NCBI RefSeq assembly: GCF_025465275.1
Contig: NZ_JAODNK010000051.1
Location: 99,657 to 163,656 of the forward strand
Reading direction: 5' to 3'
Origin: Nocardia sp.
Lineage (GTDB): Bacteria; Actinomycetota; Actinomycetes; Mycobacteriales; Mycobacteriaceae
DNA: 64,000 nucleotides
Part shown: positions 32,865 through 43,039 of the stretch, one piece after another
Layout: the number at the start of each line of letters is the position of its first letter
How positions within the stretch are numbered: position 1 is the first letter of the stretch
Notes under the pieces: generated by a model
What the model saw: only the letters and a program-made list of their open reading frames with translations
The model's database searches: none
What the model was told of the DNA's origin: nothing
Position numbers and translations under genes: made by a program

Positions 32865-34151
32865 TCAGGCCCCGACCTCGACCTTGGTCAGCGCGTCACC
32901 GACCAGGCCGGCGGCCAGGGTATTGCCGCCTGCAGGGTCGATCAGCAGGAAGCTGCCGGTGTAGCGGTTGACGCTGTAGTCGTCGGCGGCAATGGGTTCG
33001 GCGACCCGGATGGAGATGCGGCCGATGTCATTGAGCGCCAGCGACTCCGGGTTCGGGTCGGCGGCCAGGCGCTGCTCGTCGAAGCGCTCGATGAGTGCGC
33101 CGACAATGGCCTGCGTGGTGCGGGCGCCGTGCTTGAGCAGCAATCGCGCACCGGGGCGCAGCGGCTTGTCGCCCAGCCAGCACACGGTGGCGTCGAACGT
33201 ATCGATCGGCTCGGGGGCGTCATCGGCGGCGGCGATGGTGTCGCCGCGCGAGACGTCCACATTGTCGGCCAGGATCAGTGTCACGCTGCGGCCCGGCTGT
33301 GCGTACGCCAGTTCACCATTGGGAGTGTCGATGCGCTCGATGGTGGTGCGGGTACCGGACGGCAGGACGACGACCGCGTCGCCCTTGCGTACGGTGCCCG
33401 CCGCGACCTGACCCGCATAACCGCGGTAGTCCGGGTATTCGGCGGTGCGCGGCCGGATCACGTACTGCACCGGGAATCGCAGGCCGACCTCGTGGCGGGT
33501 GCTGTCCGCATCCGCGGGCACCGACTCCAGGTGCTCGATCAGCGAGGGGCCGGTGTAGTACGGGGTGTTCGCCGAGCGCGAGGCGACGTTGTCGCCGTGC
33601 AACGCGGAGACCGGAATCTCCACGACATCCTGAGGGTCCCAGCCGAGTTTGGCTGTGAGCTCGGAGAATTCGGCGACGATGCGTGCGTACACGCCGGCCG
33701 GATCATCGACCAGGTCGATCTTGTTCACGGCGAGCACAAGTTTCGGCACACCCAGCAGCGCCATGACGGCGGCATGGCGACGGGTCTGCTCGATAACACC
33801 CTTGCGGGCATCCACGAGCAGGATCACCAGCTGCGCGGTGGACGCGCCGGACACCGTGTTCCGGGTGTACTGCACATGCCCCGGGGTATCGGCGAGCACG
33901 AAAGACCGTGCGGGCGTGGCGAAGTAGCGGTACGCCACATCGATGGTGATGCCCTGCTCGCGCTCGGCGCGCAGGCCGTCGACGAGCAGCGACAGGTCCG
34001 GAGTGGACAGCCCCTTGTCGACCGAGGCGCGGGTGACCGCGTCGATCTGGTCGGCCAGCACCGATTTCGTGTCGTACAGCAGACGTCCGACCAGGGTGGA
34101 CTTGCCGTCGTCGACACTGCCGGCGGTGGCCAGTCTGAGTAGGTCGGACAT
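32865..34151 (-). CDS. cysN: Sulfate adenylyltransferase subunit 1 (GTPase)
   Basis: This 428-residue protein is the regulatory GTPase of ATP sulfurylase. GTP hydrolysis drives formation of adenosine 5'-phosphosulfate by CysD. Motifs: P-loop GSVDDGKST, DTPGHVQY and NKIDLVD, followed by EF-Tu-like beta-barrel domains. It ends where the GTPase ends; there is no fused APS kinase (CysC) domain, unlike the CysNC of mycobacteria, consistent with an APS-reducing route. ATG 34151 shares one base with the cysD stop. Confidence 0.95.
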   Translation of the reverse strand: MSDLLRLATAGSVDDGKSTLVGRLLYDTKSVLADQIDAVTRASVDKGLSTPDLSLLVDGLRAEREQGITIDVAYRYFATPARSFVLADTPGHVQYTRNTVSGASTAQLVILLVDARKGVIEQTRRHAAVMALLGVPKLVLAVNKIDLVDDPAGVYARIVAEFSELTAKLGWDPQDVVEIPVSALHGDNVASRSANTPYYTGPSLIEHLESVPADADSTRHEVGLRFPVQYVIRPRTAEYPDYRGYAGQVAAGTVRKGDAVVVLPSGTRTTIERIDTPNGELAYAQPGRSVTLILADNVDVSRGDTIAAADDAPEPIDTFDATVCWLGDKPLRPGARLLLKHGARTTQAIVGALIERFDEQRLAADPNPESLALNDIGRISIRVAEPIAADDYSVNRYTGSFLLIDPAGGNTLAAGLVGDALTKVEVGA

Positions 34152-35086
34152 CAGAAGTAGCCCTCTCGTTTACGGTCTTCCATGGCGGCCTCGGAGACAC
34201 GGTCGTCTCCACGGGTCGCGCCGCGTTCGGTGAGCCGGGAGGCCGCCACCTCGGCGAGAATCGCCTCATTGTCGGCCGCATCGGAAATGATTGCGCCGGT
34301 GGTGGATCCGTCGCCGACGGTGCGGTAGCGCACCGACTTGACCGACAGCTCCTCGCCCTCGGCCGGGCCGCCCCACACGCCGGGGGTCATCCACATGCCG
34401 TCGCGCTGGTACACCGGGCGCTGGTGGGCGTAGTAGATGCTGGCCAGCTCGATGTCCTCGCGGGCGATGTAGCGCCAGATATCCAGCTCGGTCCAGTTGG
34501 AGAGCGGGAAGACGCGCACATGCTCACCCGGAGCGTGCTTGCCGTTGTACAGGTTCCACAGTTCGGGCCGCTGCCGCTTGGGATCCCAGCGTCCGAAGGC
34601 ATCGCGCAGCGAGAAGATGCGCTCCTTGGCGCGCGAACGCTCCTCATCGCGGCGGGCGCCGCCGAAGACCGCGTCGAAGCGGTGCTCGGCGATGCCGTCC
34701 AGCAGCGGCACCGTCTGCAGCGGATTGCGGATGCCGTCCGGCCGCTCGGTCAGCCGTCCGTCGGCGAGGTACTCCTCGACGGAGGCGACGTGCAGCCGCA
34801 GGCCGTACTTCTGCACCACATGATCGCGGAAGGCGAGCACCTCGTCGAGATTGTGCCCGGTATCCACATGCAGCAGCGAAAAGGGCAGCGGCGCAGGCCA
34901 GAACGCCTTCAATGCCAGGTGCAGCAGCACCGTGGAGTCCTTGCCACCGGAGAACAGGATTACCGGTCGCTCGAATTCGCCCGCGACCTCGCGGAAGATG
35001 TGGATCGATTCGCTCTCCAGCGCGGCCAGAGTGTCGAACTCTTCGTGCGCGGCGAGGACGGGGGGCTCGGAAATGAAAGCGCTCAT
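34151..35086 (-). CDS. cysD: Sulfate adenylyltransferase subunit 2
   Basis: This 311-residue catalytic subunit of ATP sulfurylase has the PP-loop SGGKDST at residues 46-52, the family blocks LLHVDTGHN and FGGARRDEERSRAKERIFS, and a C-terminal ATRGDDR...EDRKREGYF tail. It makes APS from ATP and sulfate with CysN. ATG 35086 overlaps the cysH stop by four bases (ATGA); a longer in-frame start inside cysH is unlikely. Confidence 0.95.
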   Translation of the reverse strand: MSAFISEPPVLAAHEEFDTLAALESESIHIFREVAGEFERPVILFSGGKDSTVLLHLALKAFWPAPLPFSLLHVDTGHNLDEVLAFRDHVVQKYGLRLHVASVEEYLADGRLTERPDGIRNPLQTVPLLDGIAEHRFDAVFGGARRDEERSRAKERIFSLRDAFGRWDPKRQRPELWNLYNGKHAPGEHVRVFPLSNWTELDIWRYIAREDIELASIYYAHQRPVYQRDGMWMTPGVWGGPAEGEELSVKSVRYRTVGDGSTTGAIISDAADNEAILAEVAASRLTERGATRGDDRVSEAAMEDRKREGYF

Positions 35087-35793
35087 GAGGCGTGCAACCC
35101 GCATTCGGTCTTGGCGAGGCCGGCCCAGCGGCCGCTTCGCGGATCGGATCCCGGTTCCGGCTTCCGTGTGCACGGAGCGCAACCGATGGACGGATATCCC
35201 TCCTCCACAAGGGGATTGACAAGAGTGCCATTGGCCTCGATATAGGCGGCCATCTCATCGTCGGACCAGGCGGCGATCGGATTGATCTTCACCAGCCCGA
35301 AGCCCTCGTCATAGGAGATCAGGGGCGCATTGGCGCGGGTGGGGGCCTCCACGCGGCGGATGCCGGTGACCCACGCGTTGTACGGCTGTAGCGACTTGCC
35401 CAGCGGCACTACCTTGCGCAGCCGGCAGCATTCGGCGGCATCGCGAGCGAACAGATCCTTGCCCAGCAGCTGATCCTGCTGCGCCACAGTGTTTTCCGGC
35501 TGCACATTCACGATGTTCACGCCGTACACCATTTCGACCGCGTCCCGCGTGCCGATGGTCTCGGCGAAGTGGTAGCCGGTATCCAGGAACAGCACATCCA
35601 CACCCGGATGTACCTGCGCGGCCAGCTGTACCAGCACCGCGTCCTGCATATTCGAAGCGACGATGTAATCGGCGCCGAAGTTCTCTTCGGTCCACTGCAG
35701 CAGCTGCTGCGCGGTGGCGTCCGGCCCGAGTTCGGCCGCACCCCGCTCCGCGAGTGCGCGCAGGTCTGCTTCGGCAAGTTTTGTTGTGGTCAT
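35083..35793 (-). CDS. cysH: APS reductase
   Basis: This 236-residue reductase converts APS to sulfite using thioredoxin. Cys122-Cys123 (AECCRLRK) and Cys205-x2-Cys208 (IGCAPCTR) are the four ligands of the [4Fe-4S] cluster that marks APS rather than PAPS reductases; Cys231 in the terminal ECGLH is the catalytic thiol. ATG 35793 follows GGAGGAG by six bases, which favours it over an in-frame codon five residues upstream. It is 15 bases after sir. Confidence 0.95.
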   Translation of the reverse strand: MTTTKLAEADLRALAERGAAELGPDATAQQLLQWTEENFGADYIVASNMQDAVLVQLAAQVHPGVDVLFLDTGYHFAETIGTRDAVEMVYGVNIVNVQPENTVAQQDQLLGKDLFARDAAECCRLRKVVPLGKSLQPYNAWVTGIRRVEAPTRANAPLISYDEGFGLVKINPIAAWSDDEMAAYIEANGTLVNPLVEEGYPSIGCAPCTRKPEPGSDPRSGRWAGLAKTECGLHAS

Positions 35794-35808
35794 TGCTGTC
35801 TCCTCCAA

Positions 35809-37599
35809 CTACCGCAGGTCTGCTTCATCGGCGCGGACAGCCCACACCGCGAAACGCTCACTCTCGTCACGGTTCTTGACGAAGTTGCGCACCACGCGCT
35901 CGATGTAATCGCCGAGCTCGATGCTCGTCACCTTGTGCTGACGCAGCTTGCGGCCGAAGCCGCTGTCGAGTCCGAGGCTGCCACCGAGGTGAACCTGGAA
36001 CCCCTCGATCTGATTCCCCTCGCCATCGTCGACGAGCATGCCCTTGAAGCCGATATCCGCGATCTGCGAACGGCCGCAGGAGTTCGGGCACCCGTTGATA
36101 TTGATGGTGATGGGAACATCGAGCTGGGCATTGATATCGGCCAGCCGCTGCTCGAGCTCCGGCGCCAGCACCTGGGACCGCTTGCGGGTCTCGGTGAAGG
36201 ACAGCTTGCAGAACTCGATACCACTGCACGCCAGCAGATTTCGCCGCCACTGCGACGGACGCCCGTGCAGGCCCAGCGGCTTCAGCTCCTCGATGAGCCA
36301 CTCGACCTTGTCCTCGGGCACGTCGAGCACGATGAGCTTCTGGTACGGGGTGAACCGAATCCGGTCGGAGCCGATGGATTCCACAATGTCGGCGACCTTG
36401 CTCAGGATGCTGCCCGAGACGCGACCGGCAATGGGGGAGAAGCCGACGGCATTGAGACCGTTGCGCAGCTTCTGCACCCCGATGTGGTCGATGGGACGCT
36501 CCGGCTTCGCGGGCGCGGGACCGTCGATCAGCTTGCGCTTCAGGTACTCGGTCTCGAGCACCTCGCGGAACTTCTCGATGCCCCAATCCTTGACCAGGAA
36601 CTTCAGCCGCGCCTTGGTGCGCAGCCGGCGGTATCCGTAGTCGCGGAAGAGCGAGACCACGGCCTCCCACACATCCGGCACCTCGTCGAGCGGCACCCAC
36701 GCGCCGACCCGTTGCGCCAGCATCGGATTGGTGGACAGGCCGCCGCCGACCCACAGATCCAGGCCGGGTCCGTGCTCGGGATGCTCGACACCGACGAAGG
36801 CGATGTCATTGATCTCGTGCACCACATCCTGCTGACCGGAGATGGCGGTCTTGAACTTGCGCGGCAGGTTGGAGTACTCCTTCTTGCCGATATAGCGCTC
36901 GACGATCTGGTCGATGGCCGGAGTCGGGTCGAGCACCTCGCCGAAGGATTCACCGGCGAGCGGCGAGCCGAGCACCACGCGCGGGCAGTCGCCGCACGCC
37001 TCGGTCGTCTGCAGGCCGACCGCTTCGAGCCGCCGCCAGATCTCCGGGACGTTCTCGATCTCGATCCAGTGGAACTGCACGTTCTCGCGGTCCGACAGGT
37101 CGGCGGTATCGCGGCCGAACTCGGTGGAGATCTGGCCGAGGGTGCGCAACTGCTGCGCACTCAGTGCGCCGGCGTCGCAGCGCACCCGCATCATGAAGTA
37201 CCGGGCCTCGAGAATGTCGATGTTCTCATCGCCGGTGAAGGTGCCGTCGTAGCCCTGCTCACGCTGGGTGTACAGACCCCACCAGCGCATGCGGCCACGC
37301 AGATCGCCCTTGTCGATCGAGTCGAAACCCTGCTTCGAGTAGATGTTCTCGATGCGCGCCCGCACATTGAGCGGGTTGTCGTCCTTCTTGCTCTGCTCGT
37401 TCGCATTGAGCGGCTCGCGGTAGCCGAGCGCCCACTGCCCTTCCGATCTGCGCTGCACCGGCTTTCCGGTGCGCTCGCGGGGCGCGGCAGGCGCGTCCGA
37501 ACGGGGGCGATCCGGGCGCACGCGTCGTTCCGCAGCAGGCCGTTCGGGCCGGGTGGGACGAGCTGATCCGGAACTGTCGGCGTCGGTGCTCGACGTCAT
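35809..37599 (-). CDS. sir: Ferredoxin-dependent sulfite reductase (NirA/SirA-like)
   Basis: This 596-residue sirohaem enzyme reduces sulfite to sulfide. Cys458, Cys464 (CSGIEFC), Cys504 and Cys508 (NGCPNSC) hold the [4Fe-4S] cluster and bridge to sirohaem. Two ferredoxin-like half domains precede each half of the centre. The first 50 residues are Arg/Pro-rich and poorly conserved. Close similarity to the M. tuberculosis NirA type supports sulfite rather than nitrite as substrate, as does the operon with cysH-cysD-cysN-chelatase. AGGAG lies eight bases before ATG 37599. Confidence 0.93.
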   Translation of the reverse strand: MTSSTDADSSGSARPTRPERPAAERRVRPDRPRSDAPAAPRERTGKPVQRRSEGQWALGYREPLNANEQSKKDDNPLNVRARIENIYSKQGFDSIDKGDLRGRMRWWGLYTQREQGYDGTFTGDENIDILEARYFMMRVRCDAGALSAQQLRTLGQISTEFGRDTADLSDRENVQFHWIEIENVPEIWRRLEAVGLQTTEACGDCPRVVLGSPLAGESFGEVLDPTPAIDQIVERYIGKKEYSNLPRKFKTAISGQQDVVHEINDIAFVGVEHPEHGPGLDLWVGGGLSTNPMLAQRVGAWVPLDEVPDVWEAVVSLFRDYGYRRLRTKARLKFLVKDWGIEKFREVLETEYLKRKLIDGPAPAKPERPIDHIGVQKLRNGLNAVGFSPIAGRVSGSILSKVADIVESIGSDRIRFTPYQKLIVLDVPEDKVEWLIEELKPLGLHGRPSQWRRNLLACSGIEFCKLSFTETRKRSQVLAPELEQRLADINAQLDVPITININGCPNSCGRSQIADIGFKGMLVDDGEGNQIEGFQVHLGGSLGLDSGFGRKLRQHKVTSIELGDYIERVVRNFVKNRDESERFAVWAVRADEADLR

Positions 37600-37721
37600 A
37601 GGGGTCGCTCCTGAAGGTCTTGCGGGCAGGCGAGAGGGGCTGACTCACGCTTCCGATATCAGCGAACCGGCGATTTCGACGTCGAAGAATGACATCGATC
37701 CGGGAAGAAGGGGGAGCTGAT

Positions 37722-37814
37722 CTACCGGAGGCTTCCGGGCAGACAGCTCGCGCTGCAGACACGCTTGAAGTCGACGTGGCGCCGCGCCACGAGTCGCACT
37801 CCGAGTCCTGTCAT
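37722..37814 (-). CDS. Cysteine-containing leader peptide of the sulfate-assimilation operon
   Basis: A 30-codon ORF begins at ATG 37814 and stops at 37722, 122 bases before sir on the same strand. It contains the block RRHVDFKRVCSASC, which matches the Arg-Arg-His-Val-Asp ... Cys leader peptides I recall upstream of actinobacterial sulfur genes. Two Cys codons near the end could sense cysteinyl-tRNA and set sir operon expression. CACAAT lies eight bases before the ATG, so the mRNA may be leaderless. Not detected by standard gene length filters. Confidence 0.7.
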   Translation of the reverse strand: MTGLGVRLVARRHVDFKRVCSASCLPGSLR

Positions 37815-37919
37815 GGAGCTTATTGTGCCACCTCAGACAGGCTGTTCCGACCGTCCGCCGATATTTTCCGGACTTTCAAGGGAAATCCCCTGGATACCAT
37901 GCCCCATTTGTGACAGGTC

Positions 37920-38147
37920 TCATAGATCACGACCGAATCGAACTACTGGGCGAGCCACTGGCGCCTCGACGTCTGCCTCGGTTCTCCGATCGCCGTCGGC
38001 CAGCGGCGTATCGGTCCCGTACCGGACCTCGATCCTCGGAGGCAGCAAACGGACGATCAACACGACGCCAGATCGCGGAGTGTGCTTTGGGACGACAAGC
38101 TTGACCAGGGCATAAAAGAACACCAAGACCGCGACCAGCACAATCAC
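37920..38147 (-). CDS. Possible small membrane protein
   Basis: The frame from GTG 38147 encodes 75 residues with one strong membrane helix at the start (MIVLVAVLVFFYALVKLVVP) and a basic, then acidic, soluble tail (PPRIEVRYGTDTPLADGDRR). The ribosome site is weak. It lies between the sulfur-operon leader and divergent hemW, a 440-base interval otherwise empty. Composition looks protein-like, but nothing confirms expression. Confidence 0.4.
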   Translation of the reverse strand: MIVLVAVLVFFYALVKLVVPKHTPRSGVVLIVRLLPPRIEVRYGTDTPLADGDRRTEADVEAPVARPVVRFGRDL

Positions 38148-38253
38148 AAGTGCCCACGGCGATAATCCGGCGAAAACGTTGTGCCACCGGCCGTGTCGAC
38201 CGGGCGGCCGAGGTGCCGGTGATGTGACCCACGTGACTCGTCACACTGGAGGC

Positions 38254-39459
38254 ATGACCGAGACCGTCGACCCCGCCATCACCGATCAGTCCGTGCCGGT
38301 GCTGAGCGACTTCGGGGGCGGGGCGTTCGGGATCTACGTTCATGTGCCGTTCTGTGCGACGCGGTGCGGGTACTGCGATTTCAATACCTATACGGCCGGG
38401 GAGTTGGGGACTTCCGCTTCGCCGCAGTCGTGGTTCGAGGCGCTTCGGGGGGAATTGGCTACTGCGGCAGCGCGATTCGATGCGTTTCCGACGGCGACGC
38501 CGCAGGTGGAAACTATTTTCGTGGGTGGGGGGACGCCGTCGCTGCTCGGTGGGGACGGGCTGGCGAATGTGCTGAGCGCGGTTCGGGACAACTTCACGCT
38601 GGCCGCTGATGCCGAGGTGACGACCGAGTCGAATCCGGAGTCGACCTCGCCGGAGTTCTTCGAGCGGCTGCTCGAGGGTGGGTTCACGCGGGTTTCGCTG
38701 GGGATGCAGTCGGCGGCGTTGCATGTGCTGAAGGTGCTTGATCGGACGCATACGCCGGGGCGGGCGGTCGCGGCCGCTCGGGAGGCGCGGGCGGCGGGGT
38801 TCGAGCATGTGAATCTGGACCTTATTTATGGGACGCCGGGGGAGCGGGACGTTGATCTGGATGCCAGCCTGGATGCGGTGCTCGCGGCCGGGGTCGATCA
38901 TGTGTCCGCGTATTCGCTGATCGTCGAGGACGGCACCGCGCTGGCGCGGCGGGTGCGGCGCGGTGAGCTGCCCGCTCCGGATGACGATGTGCTGGCCGCG
39001 CGCTATGAGCGCATCGATTCGCGGCTGGAGGCGGCGGGGCTGCGCTGGTACGAGGTCTCCAACTGGGCCGCGAACGACGGCGCGCGCTGTCGGCACAACC
39101 TCGGATACTGGGACGGCGGCGACTGGCTCGGGGCGGGGCCGGGTGCGCACAGTCATGTCGGTGGGGTGCGGTGGTGGAACGTGAAACACCCTGCGCGCTA
39201 TGCGGATCGGGTGGCGGACGGCGGATTGCCGGCGGCGGGGTGGGAGGCGCTGACCGATGAGGAGCGCTACACCGAGCGGGTCATGCTCACCGCCCGGCTG
39301 CGCACCGGATTGCCCCTCGACGACCTCGATGCCGATGGTCGTGTGGCCGCGGCGCGCGTGGTCGCCGACGGCCTGGCACTGCGGCGCGGCGATCGCCTGG
39401 TGCTGACCGATCGCGGGCGGCTGCTGGCCGACGCGGTGGTGCGCACCCTGCTCACCTGA
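38254..39459 (+). CDS. hemW: HemW-type radical SAM protein
   Basis: This 401-residue radical SAM protein carries CATRCGYCDFNTY, the CxxxCxxC cluster motif with HemW-type Phe, then GGGTPSLL, ESNPES and LDLIYGTPGE. HemW binds haem and inserts it into acceptor proteins; it lacks the extra residues needed for HemN oxidase activity. The start is uncertain: ATG 38254 is almost touching GGAGG, while GTG 38224 has GAGGTG at better spacing and would add ten residues. In M. tuberculosis the homologue (Rv2388c) is also near nirA. Confidence 0.9.
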   Translation: MTETVDPAITDQSVPVLSDFGGGAFGIYVHVPFCATRCGYCDFNTYTAGELGTSASPQSWFEALRGELATAAARFDAFPTATPQVETIFVGGGTPSLLGGDGLANVLSAVRDNFTLAADAEVTTESNPESTSPEFFERLLEGGFTRVSLGMQSAALHVLKVLDRTHTPGRAVAAAREARAAGFEHVNLDLIYGTPGERDVDLDASLDAVLAAGVDHVSAYSLIVEDGTALARRVRRGELPAPDDDVLAARYERIDSRLEAAGLRWYEVSNWAANDGARCRHNLGYWDGGDWLGAGPGAHSHVGGVRWWNVKHPARYADRVADGGLPAAGWEALTDEERYTERVMLTARLRTGLPLDDLDADGRVAAARVVADGLALRRGDRLVLTDRGRLLADAVVRTLLT

Positions 39460-39517
39460 GCGCGTTCGGTAATCCCCCACGGGTGCCGGGGTGCGGGGTT
39501 ACGCTGCGTTCATCGCT

Positions 39518-40663
39518 ATGTTCGACGAGGATATTGTTCCATTTCGGGTCGAGATCTCGCAGGCACAACTGCGGGATCTCCGCCGACGGTTGAGTGAAAC
39601 CCGTTGGCCTGCACAGGTTCCCGGCGTCGGGTGGGCACGCGGGGTACCGGTAGAATATCTGCGGGACCTAGCGCATTATTGGGCGCGGCGATTCGACTGG
39701 CTCGCCTGGGAGAAAAGGCTCAATTCCTATCCCCAATACACAACGGTGATCGACGGCACGCGAATTCATTTCCTGCACATCAGATCTCACCGTTCCGGCG
39801 CCATCCCGCTGATCATGCTGCACGGCTGGCCGAGTTCGGTGCTGGAGTTCCTCGAGGTGATCGAACCGCTCACCGATCCCGAGGACGGCGGTCCCGCTTT
39901 CGATCTCATCATTCCCTCGCATCCCAATTTCGGATTCTCCGGTCCCGCACCGGATCCGGGCTGGGACAGTCCGCGCATCGCGCTCGCCTACGCGGAACTC
40001 ATGCGCCGCCTGGGCTATCCGCGCTACGGCGTGCAGGGCGGCGACTTCGGCGCGTTCATCGGCCCCGATCTGGGCCGCCTCGATGCCGACCGGGTGATCG
40101 GTGTGCACGTCAATGCCGCCACCTGGGGCTTCATCCCGCACGGCCAGCTGCCTTCGGACGCAGCCGCCGCGCTCACCGAGCCGGAACGCGAAAAGCTCAC
40201 GCTCATAGGCGAATTCCTCTCCGACGGCGGCGGCTACTACCAGATCCAGGGCACCCGGCCGCATACGCTCGCCTTCGCTCTCAACGATTCCCCGGCCGGA
40301 CAGCTGGCTTGGATTGTGGAGAAGTTCCACGCCTGGACCGGCGCCGCGGGCACGCTCGAGGAGCGCCTGGATCGCGATCACATGCTGGCCGGAATTTCGA
40401 TCTACTGGTTCACCGAGACCGGCGGTTCGTCGGCCCAGCTGTACTACGAATCGCTGCACTCCCCGAATCAGCCCACGCACTCCCGGGTTCCGACCGCGGT
40501 CGCCAATTTCGCCGGCGATATGGCCATCCGCCGCTTTGCCGAGCAGCTCAATACCATCGTGCGCTGGACCGAGTTCGACACCGGCGGCCACTTCGCCGCC
40601 ATGCAGACCCCCGATCTGCTGGCCGCCGATATCCGCTCCTTCTTCACCGATCTGCTCGCCTGA
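39518..40663 (+). CDS. Epoxide hydrolase (microsomal EH-type)
   Basis: This 381-residue alpha/beta hydrolase has the N-terminal EHN domain (VPFRVEISQAQLRDLRRRLSETRWP) that wraps the catalytic domain. Residues visible: oxyanion motif HGWPS, nucleophile Asp in VQGGDFGAF, and the catalytic His in GGHFAAMQTP; cap Tyr residues lie around YWFTETGG and LYYES. It should open epoxides to diols. ATG 39518 gives the usual family start. It sits alone between hemW and hrcA. Confidence 0.9.
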   Translation: MFDEDIVPFRVEISQAQLRDLRRRLSETRWPAQVPGVGWARGVPVEYLRDLAHYWARRFDWLAWEKRLNSYPQYTTVIDGTRIHFLHIRSHRSGAIPLIMLHGWPSSVLEFLEVIEPLTDPEDGGPAFDLIIPSHPNFGFSGPAPDPGWDSPRIALAYAELMRRLGYPRYGVQGGDFGAFIGPDLGRLDADRVIGVHVNAATWGFIPHGQLPSDAAAALTEPEREKLTLIGEFLSDGGGYYQIQGTRPHTLAFALNDSPAGQLAWIVEKFHAWTGAAGTLEERLDRDHMLAGISIYWFTETGGSSAQLYYESLHSPNQPTHSRVPTAVANFAGDMAIRRFAEQLNTIVRWTEFDTGGHFAAMQTPDLLAADIRSFFTDLLA

Positions 40664-40810
40664 CGCCATCCGCCCGGCCCTCGCCGGAACGGCGGCGTAC
40701 AGGCAATCTGCGAACGGCCAACTAAACTGGCGGGAACATCTGGGAATTCCTGCGAATATGCCCCACAGGCCTGCGCGGCGAACCCGACGGCGAGCGAGGA
40801 GGTGGGGCCG

Positions 40811-41851
40811 ATGGCGACCACGGAGCAGCGACGGCTCGAAGTCCTGCGAGCGATCGTCGCGGACTACATATCGACCAAGGAGCCGATAGGGTCCAAAACC
40901 CTGGTGGAACGGCACAATCTGGGCGTCTCCAGCGCGACTGTGCGCAATGACATGGCGGTGCTCGAGGCCGAGGGCTATATCGCCCAGCCGCACACCAGTT
41001 CCGGTCGTATCCCCACCGATAAGGGCTACCGGCAGTTCGTCGATCACATCTCCGAGGTCAAGCCGCTCTCGAATGCCGAGCGGCGGGCGATCATGGAGTT
41101 CCTGGAGAGCGGCGTCGATCTCGATGACGTGCTGCGCCGGGGCGTGCGCCTGCTGGCGCAGCTGACCCGTCAGGTCGCCATGGTGCAGTACCCGACGGTG
41201 TCGGCCTCCATGGTCCGGCACATCGAGGTGGTCGCGCTCAATCCCGCCCGCCTGCTGCTGGTGGTCATCACCGACAGCGGTCGCGTCGATCAGCGCCTGG
41301 TCGATCTGGGCAATGTCATCGGTGAAGAGGATCTGGCCGCCCTGCGCGGCATGCTCGGCAAGGCCATGGAGGGCAAGCGCCTGGCCGCCGCCTCCGCCTC
41401 GGTGGCCGAACTGCCCGAACATTCGCCCGCGCGGCTGCGGGACGTCCTCATCCGGGTGTCCACACTGCTCGTGGAGACCCTCGTCGAACATCCCGAGGAA
41501 CGACTTGTCCTCGGCGGTACCTCGAACCTCACACGCAATGCCGGCGACTTCGCCGGGAACGGATTTCCGGGCTCGCTGCGCGTGGTGCTCGAGGCCCTCG
41601 AAGAGCAGGTGATCGTGCTGAAGTTGCTGGCAGCGGCACAGCAGCCGGGTACGGTCACCGTGCAGATCGGTGAGGAAACCAAGCTCGAACAGATGCGTGG
41701 AACGGCGGTGGTGTCCACCGGATACGGGAGGCCCGGTACCCTTCTGGGAGGTATGGGGGTGCTGGGCCCGACCCGCATGGACTATCCGGGGACCATCGCC
41801 TCGGTGGCAGCCGTGGCCCGGTATATCGGTGAGGTGCTCGCCGAACGGTGA
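40811..41851 (+). CDS. hrcA: Heat-shock repressor HrcA
   Basis: This 346-residue repressor has an N-terminal winged helix ([51 protein letters not shown]), then GAF-like and dimerisation regions with the conserved [17 protein letters not shown] and RYIGEVL end. HrcA binds CIRCE elements to repress groEL/dnaK-type genes. AGGAGG is eight bases before ATG 40811. I found no CIRCE element in its own upstream region. It is 35 bases upstream of dnaJ. Confidence 0.95.
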   Translation: MATTEQRRLEVLRAIVADYISTKEPIGSKTLVERHNLGVSSATVRNDMAVLEAEGYIAQPHTSSGRIPTDKGYRQFVDHISEVKPLSNAERRAIMEFLESGVDLDDVLRRGVRLLAQLTRQVAMVQYPTVSASMVRHIEVVALNPARLLLVVITDSGRVDQRLVDLGNVIGEEDLAALRGMLGKAMEGKRLAAASASVAELPEHSPARLRDVLIRVSTLLVETLVEHPEERLVLGGTSNLTRNAGDFAGNGFPGSLRVVLEALEEQVIVLKLLAAAQQPGTVTVQIGEETKLEQMRGTAVVSTGYGRPGTLLGGMGVLGPTRMDYPGTIASVAAVARYIGEVLAER

Positions 41852-41886
41852 GCAAGCGGAGAGACGAAACGGACTAGAGAGCACAA

Positions 41887-43035
41887 GTGGCACGGGACTA
41901 TTACGCACTGCTCGGCGTCGCACGCAACGCGACCGACCAGGAGATCAAGCGCGCCTATCGAAAGCTGGCGCGTGAACTGCATCCCGACGTCAACCCGGAA
42001 CCGGAGGCTCAGGAGCGGTTCCGCGAAGTGTCGACCGCCTACGAGGTGCTGACCGACGCGGAGAAGCGCCGCATTGTCGACCTCGGCGGTGACCCCATGG
42101 AGTCCGGCGGAGCGGGCGGCGGATTCTCCGGCGCCGGTTTCGGCGGCCTCGGCGACGTGTTCGAAGCCTTCTTCGGCGGGATGAACACCTCCAACCCGCG
42201 CAAACCACGCGGCCGGGTGCAGCCGGGAGCGGATTCGCTGCTGCGCACCCGCCTCTCACTGCAAGAGTGCGCGGTCGGTGTCACCAAGCACCTGACCGTC
42301 GACACCGCGATCATCTGCGATGTCTGCATCGGTGCGGGCACCAATGGCAACTCCAAGCCCGTCCGCTGTGAAACCTGCGGCGGCGCTGGTGAAGTGCAGA
42401 CGGTGCAGCGGTCCTTCCTAGGCCAGGTCATGACCTCGCGGCCGTGCCCCACCTGCCGCGGCGCGGGCGAGACCATCCCCGATCCCTGCCGCAAGTGCGG
42501 TGGCGACGGCCGGGTGCGCGCACGCCGCGAGATCGCCGCGCCGATTCCGGCCGGTGTCGCGAGCGGTATGCGCGTGCGCCTCGCCGCACAGGGTGAGGTC
42601 GGCCCCGGCGGCGGTCCCGCCGGTGACCTCTACGTGGAGATCGTGGAGCAGCCGCACGACACCTTCGTGCGCGACAGCGACGACCTGCACTGCACCATCC
42701 GGGTACCCGTGGTGGACGCGGCGCTGGGCACCACGGTCGTCATCGACACCATCCTCGACGGCCCGGTCGAGCTCACCATCCCGGCCGGCACCCAGCCGGG
42801 CGAGGTATCGGTGCTGCGCGGCCACGGCATGCCCAAGCTGCGCGCCAATTCGCGGGGAGATCTGATCTCGCACCTCGATATCGTGGTGCCGACCAAGATG
42901 GACTCCAAGCAGTCCGATCTCATGCGCAAGTACAAGGCCATGCGCCCCAATGAGCGCACCGAGGTGCTCTCGACCCAGTCCGAGCACAACAGTGGGTTGT
43001 TCGCGCGGCTGCGAGCCTCCTTCAGCGGACGCTGA
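41887..43035 (+). CDS. dnaJ2: Co-chaperone DnaJ (DnaJ2 type)
   Basis: This 382-residue type I J-protein has a J domain with HPD ([15 protein letters not shown]), a Gly/Phe linker, four CxxCxGxG-like zinc repeats ([32 protein letters not shown]), and two substrate-binding barrel domains. It stimulates DnaK ATPase. The start is GTG 41887. Pairing with hrcA rather than dnaK identifies the second DnaJ of actinobacteria (Rv2373c). Confidence 0.95.
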   Translation: MARDYYALLGVARNATDQEIKRAYRKLARELHPDVNPEPEAQERFREVSTAYEVLTDAEKRRIVDLGGDPMESGGAGGGFSGAGFGGLGDVFEAFFGGMNTSNPRKPRGRVQPGADSLLRTRLSLQECAVGVTKHLTVDTAIICDVCIGAGTNGNSKPVRCETCGGAGEVQTVQRSFLGQVMTSRPCPTCRGAGETIPDPCRKCGGDGRVRARREIAAPIPAGVASGMRVRLAAQGEVGPGGGPAGDLYVEIVEQPHDTFVRDSDDLHCTIRVPVVDAALGTTVVIDTILDGPVELTIPAGTQPGEVSVLRGHGMPKLRANSRGDLISHLDIVVPTKMDSKQSDLMRKYKAMRPNERTEVLSTQSEHNSGLFARLRASFSGR

Positions 43036-43039
43036 TCCC

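Noticed and set aside
37927..39480. Long minus-strand frame opposite hemW
   Set aside because: Arg/Pro-rich antisense shadow; hemW motifs are on the plus strand.
40664..40810. CIRCE element before hrcA
   Set aside because: No TTAGCACTC/GAGTGCTAA pair is present in the interval.
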